Shown here one piece after another: positions 1 to 4,794 of a DNA stretch of 6,483 nucleotides. The stretch is from NCBI GenBank assembly GCA_022600695.1, contig JAHZJY010000221.1, positions 1 to 6,483 on the forward strand. Reading direction: 5' to 3'. The notes below the pieces were generated by a model, which did no database searches, was not told the origin of the DNA, and saw nothing but the letters and a program-made list of their open reading frames with translations. This DNA is from Actinomycetes bacterium. Lineage in GTDB: Bacteria > Actinomycetota > Actinomycetes > Mycobacteriales > Mycobacteriaceae. Within the stretch, counting starts at the first letter, position 1. Every line of letters begins with the position of its first letter. Made by a program: the position numbers and the translations under genes.

Positions 1-152
1 GTCACAGTCTTTCTGAGGGCATCCAGATCCAGCGGGCGGGCACCCGGCTCGAGGATGAGCAGTTTCAGGGTGTGGCCGGTGAGCGCGGTCGATTCCAGGC
101 CGAGAATGCGGGCATCGTCGGCGGACAGCTCAGCTGGATCCCCGGTCGCCAC
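1..152 (-). CDS. N-terminal fragment of a WS/DGAT-like (condensation-fold) acyltransferase, partial
   Basis: The complement reads from a GTG at 152 leftwards without a stop to the window edge, giving the first 50 residues; the 3' end is missing. The peptide begins V/M-ATGDPAEL, then has an ARILGLES segment, GHTLKLLILEP, and LDLDALRKTV. This pattern (a short 'L-x-LES' opening, a strand ending in 'LLILEP', then 'LD-x-x-x-LR-x-x-V') resembles the N-terminus of actinobacterial wax ester/diacylglycerol acyltransferase-domain proteins, which use the HHxxxDG condensation fold. That catalytic motif would lie outside the window, so the family call is tentative. The GTG start is favoured because an in-frame TAG lies four codons upstream. 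No convincing Shine-Dalgarno is visible. The gene starts 21 nt after the corA stop on the same strand, so co-transcription with corA is likely. The plus strand here gives only an arginine/serine-rich, non-protein-like reading. Confidence 0.5.
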   Translation of the reverse strand, partial: MATGDPAELSADDARILGLESTALTGHTLKLLILEPGARPLDLDALRKTV

Positions 153-173
153 CTGAGAAGTCTAGAGGCCGGT

Positions 174-1277
174 TCAGAGCCAGTGATTGCGGCGGAACTT
201 GTAGTACATGAAGCCGCAGACCGTGACCATCAGAGTCAGGATGGTCGGGTATCCCCACTGCCAGTCCAACTCCGGCATGTCCTCGAAGTTCATTCCGTAG
301 ATGCCGGCGATCATGGTCGGGACGGCGGCGATCGCGACCCAGGCCGAGATCTTGCGCATGTCGAGGTTCTGCTGCAATTCGACGCGCGCCAGGGTGGCGT
401 GCACCAGCGAGGTCAGCATCTCGTCGTAGCCGGCGATCCGGTCGGCGGACAGCGTCTGATGGTCGCCGACGTCGCGCATATAGCGGGCCACTTCCTTGGG
501 CAGCAGGTCCCGGTACTCGTTCTGGAGTTTGGCCAGCGCTTCGGTCAGCGGCCACACCGCATTGCGCAATTCGACCACCTCGCGTTTGAGCAGGTAGATC
601 GGCTCGATCCGGGTCTTGGTGTGCGGGGAGAAGGTCTCCTCCTCGATATCGCTGATATCGGCCTCCATGGACAGCGTCACGTCCCGGTAGCTGTCCACGA
701 CATGGTCGGCGATCGCGTGCATGATCGCGCAAGGACCCAACGTCAGTTGGGCGGGATTGGCCTCCAGGTGGCTGCGCACCCGGGCCAGGCCGGTGTGGTC
801 GCCGTGGCGCACGGTGACGACGAAGTCGGGTCCGACGAAGACCATGATCTCGCCTGTCTCGACGATCTCGCGGGCCAGGTGCACGGTCTCGTGGGGAATG
901 TAGTTGACCGTCTTCAGGACCAGGAACAGCGTGTCGTCATAGCGTTCGATCTTCGGCCGCTGGTGTGCGTGTACAGCGTCCTCGACTGCCAGCGGGTGCA
1001 GGCTGTAGACCTCGGCGACGGTCTCCATCTGGAAGTGGTCCGGTTCGTGCAGTCCGATCCACACGAAGGCCTTGTGGCCGGTAGCCAGCAATTCCCGGGC
1101 GCGCAACAGTCCGGCGGCGTGGGTGAACTTACCGGGGAGCCGTCGGCCGTCGGCGTAGACGGCGCAGTCCACCACAGCCTCGGACACCGGAAGGTGGATA
1201 CGGCTGGGGTCGGGCTCCGGCGGGCGCGGGCGGGTCACGCCGAGCAGAGTCGGCGGGCGCGGCCTGAACGTCGGCAT
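174..1277 (-). CDS. corA: CorA-family magnesium/cobalt transport protein
   Basis: Complete 367-residue protein, near the usual mycobacterial CorA length. CorA proteins form homopentameric inner-membrane channels that admit Mg2+ (also Co2+/Ni2+), gated by divalent cations bound to a large cytoplasmic domain. The N-terminal cytoplasmic domain (about 1-300) carries the family signatures WIGLHEPD (73-80), LHPLAVEDA (93-101) and HQRPKIE (105-111), followed by long charged helices. The first transmembrane helix (about 309-327) ends in the selectivity motif Y-G-M-N-F (327-331), then a short acidic periplasmic loop (EDMPELD) and the second helix (about 344-359). The protein ends in a basic tail (KFRRNHWL), as expected for a cytosolic C-terminus. 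The ATG at 1277 has no Shine-Dalgarno but has a TANNNT -10 just upstream, which suggests a leaderless or nearly leaderless mRNA. The first ~30 residues are proline/arginine-rich and unlike the family core. It is divergent from the malic enzyme gene and followed after 21 nt by a WS/DGAT-like gene. The family call is firm; ion preference is by family only. Confidence 0.95.
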   Translation of the reverse strand: MPTFRPRPPTLLGVTRPRPPEPDPSRIHLPVSEAVVDCAVYADGRRLPGKFTHAAGLLRARELLATGHKAFVWIGLHEPDHFQMETVAEVYSLHPLAVEDAVHAHQRPKIERYDDTLFLVLKTVNYIPHETVHLAREIVETGEIMVFVGPDFVVTVRHGDHTGLARVRSHLEANPAQLTLGPCAIMHAIADHVVDSYRDVTLSMEADISDIEEETFSPHTKTRIEPIYLLKREVVELRNAVWPLTEALAKLQNEYRDLLPKEVARYMRDVGDHQTLSADRIAGYDEMLTSLVHATLARVELQQNLDMRKISAWVAIAAVPTMIAGIYGMNFEDMPELDWQWGYPTILTLMVTVCGFMYYKFRRNHWL

Positions 1278-1285
1278 GACCGATT

Positions 1286-1291
1286 ATGCTA
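1286..1291 (-). promoter_or_regulatory. Predicted -10 box of the corA promoter
   Basis: On the minus strand the hexamer TAGCAT fits the mycobacterial SigA -10 consensus TANNNT. Its last T lies 8 nt before the corA ATG at 1277, so transcription should start within about two bases of the start codon. An overlapping CATAAT is an alternative box. No clear -35 is visible. The lack of any Shine-Dalgarno between the box and the ATG supports leaderless initiation. Inference from motif and spacing only. Confidence 0.5.
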
Positions 1292-1335
1292 CGCGGCAGA
1301 CCGCACCGGGACGTCGGTAAGCGGTTCCCCTCGCG

Positions 1336-1341
1336 TACCCT
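1336..1341 (+). promoter_or_regulatory. Predicted -10 box of the malic enzyme promoter (leaderless)
   Basis: TACCCT matches TANNNT. There are exactly six bases between its last T and the GTG at 1348, so if that T is position -7 the first base of the start codon is +1. No Shine-Dalgarno is present before the GTG. This is the arrangement expected of a leaderless mycobacterial transcript. No recognisable -35 element is seen at the usual distance, which is common for such promoters. Motif-based prediction. Confidence 0.55.
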
Positions 1342-1347
1342 GACGCG

Positions 1348-2517
1348 GTGTCTGAAACGCTACCTGCCCCGAATCTCGTCATCGATGACGAGGAGATCTT
1401 CGCCGCCCACCGGGGCGGAAAGATGTCGGTTGAATTGAAGGCCCCGCTGGACACCCAGCGCGCGTTGTCGATCGCCTACACCCCAGGCGTAGCGCAGGTC
1501 AGTAGGGCCATCGCCGCCGACCACACCCTCGCGGCCCGCTATACCTGGGCGCACCGTCTGGTGGCCGTGGTCAGCGACGGCAGCGCGGTACTCGGCCTCG
1601 GCGATATCGGTCCATCGGCGTCGCTGCCGGTGATGGAAGGCAAGTCGGCGCTGTTCAAGACGTTCGCCGGACTGGACTCGATCCCGATCGTACTGGCCAC
1701 CAAGGACCCCGACGAGATCGTCGAGACCCTGATCCGGCTGCGGCCGACATTCGGTGCCGTCAACCTCGAGGACATCGCGGCACCACGCTGCTTCGAAATC
1801 GAACGCCGGGTCATCGAAGCCCTGGACTGCCCGGTCATGCACGACGATCAGCACGGCACCGCGATCGTGGTACTGGCTGCGCTGCTCGGTGCGACCGCGG
1901 TCCTGGAGCGCAAGATCAGCGCGCTGAAAATGGTCATCTCCGGTGCCGGTGCGGCGGGTGTGGCCTGCGCCAACATTCTGCTGGAGGCCGGACTCGGCGA
2001 TATCACGGTGGTGGACTCCCGCGGCATCGTGCATACCGGCCGCGACGACCTCAACTCGGTCAAGGCCGAGTTGGCCGAGCGCACCAATCCGGAGGGGCGC
2101 ACCGGCGGAGTCGCCGAGGCGTTGGACGGTGCCGACGTGTTCCTCGGGGTGTCGGCCGGAAAGGTGCCCGAGGATCTGATCGCCGCGATGGCGCCGGACA
2201 GCATCGTGTTCGCCTGCTCCAACCCGGATCCGGAGATCCACCCGGACGTGGCCAAGCGACACGCCGCCATCGTCGCCACCGGCCGCAGCGACTTCCCGAA
2301 CCAGATCAACAATGTGCTGGCCTTCCCCGGGGTGTTCCGCGGCGCCCTGGACGCCGGCGCCCGGCGGATCACCGAGAAGATGAAGGTGGCCGCCGCCGAG
2401 GCGATTTTCTCCGTCGTGGGCGACGACCTCGCGGCGGACCACATCGTGCCCAGCCCCCTGGACCCCCGGGTGGGTCCGGCGGTCGCCGCCGCGGTGGCCG
2501 CTGCCGCCGAGGTGTGA
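1348..2517 (+). CDS. Short-form malic enzyme (malate dehydrogenase, oxaloacetate-decarboxylating)
   Basis: Complete 389-residue protein of the short bacterial malic enzyme class. It oxidatively decarboxylates malate to pyruvate and CO2 using NAD(P)+ and Mn2+/Mg2+, an anaplerotic/gluconeogenic link between the TCA cycle and pyruvate. The N-terminal malic domain shows HRGGK (21-25), AYTPGV with the catalytic Tyr44, SDGSAVLGLGDIG (76-88), and MEGK with the catalytic Lys99. Metal ligands are Glu141-Asp142 in NLEDIAAPRCFE and Asp167 in HDDQHGTA. The Rossmann domain has GAGAAG (199-204) and an acidic Asp223 at the end of its second strand, which leans towards NAD+ over NADP+, but cofactor cannot be settled by eye. 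CSNPDPE (290-296) and FPNQINNVLAFPG (316-328) complete the active site. There is no C-terminal phosphotransacetylase-like extension as in MaeB. The GTG start sits directly behind a TANNNT box and has no Shine-Dalgarno. The lpqZ-like gene follows after 16 nt, probably in the same transcript. From memory, M. tuberculosis has malate dehydrogenase (mdh, Rv1240) next to corA instead, and its own malic enzyme (mez) is a longer, different form. Confidence 0.93.
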   Translation: MSETLPAPNLVIDDEEIFAAHRGGKMSVELKAPLDTQRALSIAYTPGVAQVSRAIAADHTLAARYTWAHRLVAVVSDGSAVLGLGDIGPSASLPVMEGKSALFKTFAGLDSIPIVLATKDPDEIVETLIRLRPTFGAVNLEDIAAPRCFEIERRVIEALDCPVMHDDQHGTAIVVLAALLGATAVLERKISALKMVISGAGAAGVACANILLEAGLGDITVVDSRGIVHTGRDDLNSVKAELAERTNPEGRTGGVAEALDGADVFLGVSAGKVPEDLIAAMAPDSIVFACSNPDPEIHPDVAKRHAAIVATGRSDFPNQINNVLAFPGVFRGALDAGARRITEKMKVAAAEAIFSVVGDDLAADHIVPSPLDPRVGPAVAAAVAAAAEV

Positions 2518-2533
2518 GCCGGCGGCCGGCGCG

Positions 2534-3376
2534 ATGAGGGGTTTGCGCCGGATCCTGCTGGTGGTGACGGCTGTTGCGGCGGTCTCCTGCGGCAGCCCGG
2601 GCGAGGGGCCGTCGTTGGTCGTCGGCGCCGCCGCCGACCCGGAGAACACCCTGCTGGCCAATATCTACGCGGCCGGTCTGCGCTACTACGGCACAGCTGC
2701 GCGGGTCGAAACCTCAGATGATCCGATAGCGGCGCTGGACGCCGGAACGGCCCGCGTGGCAACGGGTTTCACCGGCGAACTGCTGGGGCGTTTCGATCCG
2801 GGATCGGCGGCCAGGTCAGCCCGGCAGGTCTATCGGGCGATGGTCGGCGCGCTGCCGGAGGGTATCGCCGCCGGTGACTACGCCACCGCGGCCGAGGATA
2901 AGCCGGCACTGGCGGTGACCGAGACCACGTCCACCGCCTGGGACAGTCGGGATCTGGCCGCGCTGGTGCGCAATTGTGGCCGGGTGAGGGTCGGCGCACC
3001 GACGGGGAGTTCCACGCCGGACACCGTGGGGGACTGCGCGCTGGGTCAGCCCCGTCAATTCGGCACCGCGGCAATGCTGTTCGACGCGCTGCGGTCGGGG
3101 TCCGTCACGGCGGCCTGGACCACCACCGCCGCGACCGGGGTACCTGGTGGCGTCGTCATCCTCGTCGATCGCAAACCGGCGTTGATCCCGGCGCAGAACG
3201 TCGTGGCGCTCTACCGGCGCAACGAACTAGACCAGATGCAGCTGCGGGCGATCAACGAGATCGGCGGTGTTCTCGACACCGCGGCCTTGGTGCAGATGCT
3301 CACGCAGGTCGACGACGGGGCGGATCCGCAGGCCGTCGCCGAACAATGGCTCGCGGCCAACCCGCTGGGCCGGTGA
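2534..3376 (+). CDS. lpqZ: LpqZ-like lipoprotein, OpuAC/ProX-type solute-binding protein
   Basis: Complete 280-residue protein with a lipoprotein signal: basic start (MRGLRR), hydrophobic stretch 7-17, and a lipobox A-V-S-C with Cys19 as the predicted lipidated residue. The -3 position is Ala instead of the usual Leu/Val, so the lipobox is slightly weak. The mature part resembles substrate-binding proteins of glycine betaine/choline (OpuAC/ProX, type 2 periplasmic fold): an early strand LVVGAAADPEN (28-38), an N-A-G-L-R-type first helix, TGFTGELL (78-85) where ProX proteins have a ligand-loop motif, PAQNVVALYR (219-228), and a C-terminal EQWLAANPL (270-278). Cys148 and Cys168 could form a disulfide outside the membrane. 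No permease or ATPase gene is adjacent, so the ligand and the transport role are unknown. The ATG is 16 nt after the malic enzyme stop with no good Shine-Dalgarno, suggesting read-through expression or reinitiation. No alternative in-frame start lies between the two genes. The name rests on resemblance and on position relative to kgd and corA. Confidence 0.82.
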   Translation: MRGLRRILLVVTAVAAVSCGSPGEGPSLVVGAAADPENTLLANIYAAGLRYYGTAARVETSDDPIAALDAGTARVATGFTGELLGRFDPGSAARSARQVYRAMVGALPEGIAAGDYATAAEDKPALAVTETTSTAWDSRDLAALVRNCGRVRVGAPTGSSTPDTVGDCALGQPRQFGTAAMLFDALRSGSVTAAWTTTAATGVPGGVVILVDRKPALIPAQNVVALYRRNELDQMQLRAINEIGGVLDTAALVQMLTQVDDGADPQAVAEQWLAANPLGR

Positions 3377-3379
3377 TCG

Positions 3380-4207
3380 TCAGCGCATCCGGGGCATGAA
3401 CCGCCCGGCCAGCGCCGTGATGACGCGCTGATATCCCGAACCGGAGGCGCGGACGAACACGTCGAGGATCTTCGCGTCGGCGCCCACCAACACCTTCGCC
3501 TTGTTCTTGGCCACCCCGTCGAGGATGATCTGCGCCGCCCGTTCCGGAGAAGTGCGGACGGTCTTGTCGAACCACTCCGCCGTCGAGACGGTGTCGATGC
3601 CCTCGGCGGCGGTGGCATTGCGGGCGATGGCGGTCTTGATGCCGCCGGGATGCACGGTGGTCACCTTGACCGGCTGTTTGGCCAGGATCATCTCCATGCG
3701 CAGCGCCTCGGTGAAGCCGCGCACGGCGAACTTGGCGGAGTTGTAGGCGGCCTGACCGGGTACCGCGAAAATACCGAAGATGCTGGAGATGTTGATGACG
3801 TGCCCGTCGCCGGAGGCGATCAGGTGCGGAAGGAAGGCCTTGGTGCCGTTGACCACCCCCCAGTAGTCCACGTCCATGATCCGCTCGATGTCCTTGAAAT
3901 GAGTGACATCGACGTCGCCGCTGTAGGCGATACCGGCATTGTTGTAAATCTGGTTGACCTTGCCGAAATGGTCGCGGACCTCGTCAGCGTAGAGCAGGAA
4001 CCGCTCCCGTTCGGTGACGTCGAGGCGGTCGGTCTTGACGCGCACCCCGATCGAGACCAGGCGGTCCTCGGTGACCTTGAGGCCCTCGACATCGACGTCG
4101 CTGATTGCCACCGACGCTCCGGAGCGTCCCAGCTCAATCGCCAGGGCCTGGCCGATGCCCGAACCGGCCCCTGTGACGACGGCCACTTTGCCGGCGAATC
4201 CCTGCAT
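3380..4207 (-). CDS. Classical short-chain dehydrogenase/reductase (SDR)
   Basis: Complete 275-residue NAD(P)-dependent oxidoreductase with a single Rossmann domain. TGAGSGIG (12-19) binds the cofactor pyrophosphate. Asp37 at the end of the second strand suggests NAD(H) preference. NNAG is at 89-92, and Ser142 with Tyr155-x-x-x-Lys159 (YNSAK) forms the catalytic core. PGGIKTAIAR (187-196) follows the active site as usual. The position normally held by the fourth tetrad residue, Asn, is Asp114 in a VDYWGVVNGTKAFLPHL context. This context is one I associate with a mycobacterial SDR subgroup, so it may be a subgroup trait and not a defect. The C-terminus is basic (RFMPRMR). No substrate can be inferred from sequence. 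The start is well supported: AGGAG lies five bases before the ATG. From memory it corresponds in position and length to M. tuberculosis Rv1245c. It is divergent from the DUF732-like gene, and its stop lies only 3 nt from the lpqZ stop on the opposite strand. Confidence 0.93.
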   Translation of the reverse strand: MQGFAGKVAVVTGAGSGIGQALAIELGRSGASVAISDVDVEGLKVTEDRLVSIGVRVKTDRLDVTERERFLLYADEVRDHFGKVNQIYNNAGIAYSGDVDVTHFKDIERIMDVDYWGVVNGTKAFLPHLIASGDGHVINISSIFGIFAVPGQAAYNSAKFAVRGFTEALRMEMILAKQPVKVTTVHPGGIKTAIARNATAAEGIDTVSTAEWFDKTVRTSPERAAQIILDGVAKNKAKVLVGADAKILDVFVRASGSGYQRVITALAGRFMPRMR

Positions 4208-4212
4208 AAAAG

Positions 4213-4217
4213 CTCCT
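4213..4217 (-). promoter_or_regulatory. Ribosome binding site of the SDR gene
   Basis: AGGAG on the minus strand lies five bases before the ATG at 4207. It is the only strong Shine-Dalgarno seen in the window and fixes the SDR start; the neighbouring genes appear to use leaderless or coupled initiation. Confidence 0.8.
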
Positions 4218-4240
4218 GTTGACGGGTGTCGAGAGGGCTA

Positions 4241-4246
4241 AGGGTA
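4241..4246 (-). promoter_or_regulatory. Possible -10 box of the SDR promoter
   Basis: TACCCT on the minus strand fits TANNNT and would place the transcript start about 7 bases further on, near 4234, leaving a 5' leader of roughly 27 nt that contains the AGGAG site. The predicted first bases are pyrimidines, which is not ideal, and no -35 is evident. Motif-only support. Confidence 0.35.
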
Positions 4247-4279
4247 ACAACCAGGATGCGTAACGGCCGCGCTGGCCCA

Positions 4280-4285
4280 TACGAT
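4280..4285 (+). promoter_or_regulatory. Predicted -10 box of the DUF732-like gene
   Basis: TACGAT matches TANNNT and ends nine bases before the ATG at 4295. Transcription should begin at A4292 or thereabouts, leaving a leader of zero to a few bases. There is no Shine-Dalgarno before the ATG, and another ATG at 4284 is out of frame. Prediction from motif and spacing. Confidence 0.5.
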
Positions 4286-4294
4286 GACCAGATC

Positions 4295-4669
4295 ATGAAA
4301 CTGCGCACTCTCACTGGTTCGCTGATGCTCGCTGCCGGGCTGATCGGCGGCGTGTTCGCCGTTCCCGCCCAGGCCGATACCGCCGGCGATGTCGACGATC
4401 TGCTGTCCACCCTCGACGGACTGGGTATCACGGGTATCGCGCCCGGCGACGCTGCGGCCCTGGGTGAATCGGTCTGCCCCCTGCTCGCTGAGCGGGGCCA
4501 GAACACCGCAGATATCGCCGGCCAGGTCTCCGATGCGATCGGCCGGCCGCTCGGCCCGGCCACCATGTTCACCGGAACGGCGATCTCGTTCCTGTGTCCG
4601 CGCGCGGTGGAGCGGGTCACCGACAACTTCGTCGACGCAACGCCGCTGATTCCGCTGCTTGGCGGGTAG
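4295..4669 (+). CDS. Small secreted DUF732-like protein
   Basis: A 124-residue exported protein. It has a classical Sec signal peptide: basic start (MKLR), hydrophobic core about 8-22, and an A-Q-A cleavage site after residue 27, leaving a mature protein of about 97 residues. The mature part has DVDDLLSTLDGLGI (32-45), LGESVCPLL (56-64) and AISFLCP (96-102). The spacing of 'L-x-x-L-x-x-x-GI', a central 'G-x-x-VC-x-L' and a late 'FLCP' matches what I recall of DUF732, an actinobacterial family of small exported helical proteins without known function. Cys61 and Cys101 are the only cysteines and are likely disulfide-bonded. The reading frame stays open upstream to 4226, but that extension is charged, would bury the signal peptide and would lie upstream of the predicted promoter, so the ATG at 4295 is chosen. 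It is divergent from the SDR gene and convergent with kgd. No biochemical role should be assumed. Confidence 0.82.
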   Translation: MKLRTLTGSLMLAAGLIGGVFAVPAQADTAGDVDDLLSTLDGLGITGIAPGDAAALGESVCPLLAERGQNTADIAGQVSDAIGRPLGPATMFTGTAISFLCPRAVERVTDNFVDATPLIPLLGG

Positions 4670-4717
4670 GGGCGGCGGTCCGCTGTCACGACCGTGCGTA
4701 GACCGCCCGCGGGGACA

Positions 4718-4739
4718 GCGTGTCGGCGGACCGACACGC
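4718..4739. terminator. GC-rich hairpin between convergent genes, probable bidirectional terminator
   Basis: A perfect 9-bp inverted repeat (GCGTGTCGG at 4718-4726 and CCGACACGC at 4731-4739) encloses a 4-base loop (CGGA). It lies about 50 nt after the DUF732-like stop and about 55 nt after the kgd stop, so it could act for both strands. No T-tract follows on either strand, which is usual for the hairpin-only terminators proposed in mycobacteria but makes intrinsic activity uncertain. Two further imperfectly placed repeat pairs lie to its left: GCGGTC 4675-4680 with GACCGC 4701-4706, and CGCTGTC 4681-4687 with GACAGCG 4714-4720. The last arm overlaps the first arm of the main hairpin, so alternative folds are possible. 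Confidence 0.6.
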
Positions 4740-4749
4740 ACGCTCGCGA

Positions 4750-4779
4750 GGGGCCGGGGGCCGCGGGGCGCCGAAGGGG
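4750..4779 (+). other. Putative G-quadruplex motif in the kgd/DUF732 spacer
   Basis: Four runs of at least four G occur in 30 bases on the plus strand: 4750-4753, 4756-4760, 4765-4768 and 4776-4779, separated by loops of 2, 4 and 7 bases. This satisfies the standard G(3+)N(1-7) pattern. It is noncoding, begins 81 nt after the DUF732-like stop, and ends 15 nt from the kgd stop on the other strand. In RNA it would form only in plus-strand read-through transcripts; in DNA it would be on the template strand for kgd. The surrounding palindromes (GGCC, CCGCGG) allow competing hairpins. Confidence 0.45.
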
Positions 4780-4794
4780 CCGGAGTGGCCGCCG

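Noticed and set aside
1310..1315. GACGTC palindrome in the corA/malic enzyme gap as an operator
   Set aside because: Only the six central bases are symmetric; the flanks do not extend the palindrome, so there is no support for a regulator site.
72..1343. Long plus-strand reading frame of 423 codons opposite corA
   Set aside because: It is a complementary-strand shadow of corA: it runs through the whole gene and its promoter gap, and its composition (G, H, R, V, D, Q-rich, no domain) is typical of high-GC antisense frames. The corA strand carries the full GMN motif and two membrane helices.
1360..2661. Long minus-strand reading frame of 433 codons opposite the malic enzyme
   Set aside because: It spans the malic enzyme, the intergenic gap and the start of lpqZ on the wrong strand, and is rich in G/R/H/D without recognisable motifs. 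All catalytic motifs are on the plus strand.
1848..2762. Minus-strand 304-codon frame over the malic enzyme/lpqZ junction
   Set aside because: Proline/arginine/serine/alanine-rich low-complexity translation crossing two real genes; a GC-driven shadow frame.
3380..3431. Seven-base inverted repeat (TCAGCGC / GCGCTGA) at the end of the SDR gene as a terminator
   Set aside because: The arms are separated by nearly 40 bases, lie in coding sequence, and have no T-tract; a stem of this size is expected by chance in GC-rich DNA.
4226..4294. N-terminal extension of the DUF732-like protein
   Set aside because: The added 23 residues are polar and charged, precede a textbook signal peptide, and lie largely upstream of the predicted -10 box at 4280-4285.
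3820..4737. Minus-strand 305-codon frame over the SDR 5' end and the DUF732-like gene
   Set aside because: It reads the SDR gene in a wrong frame and the DUF732-like gene antisense; serine/arginine-rich with no domain.
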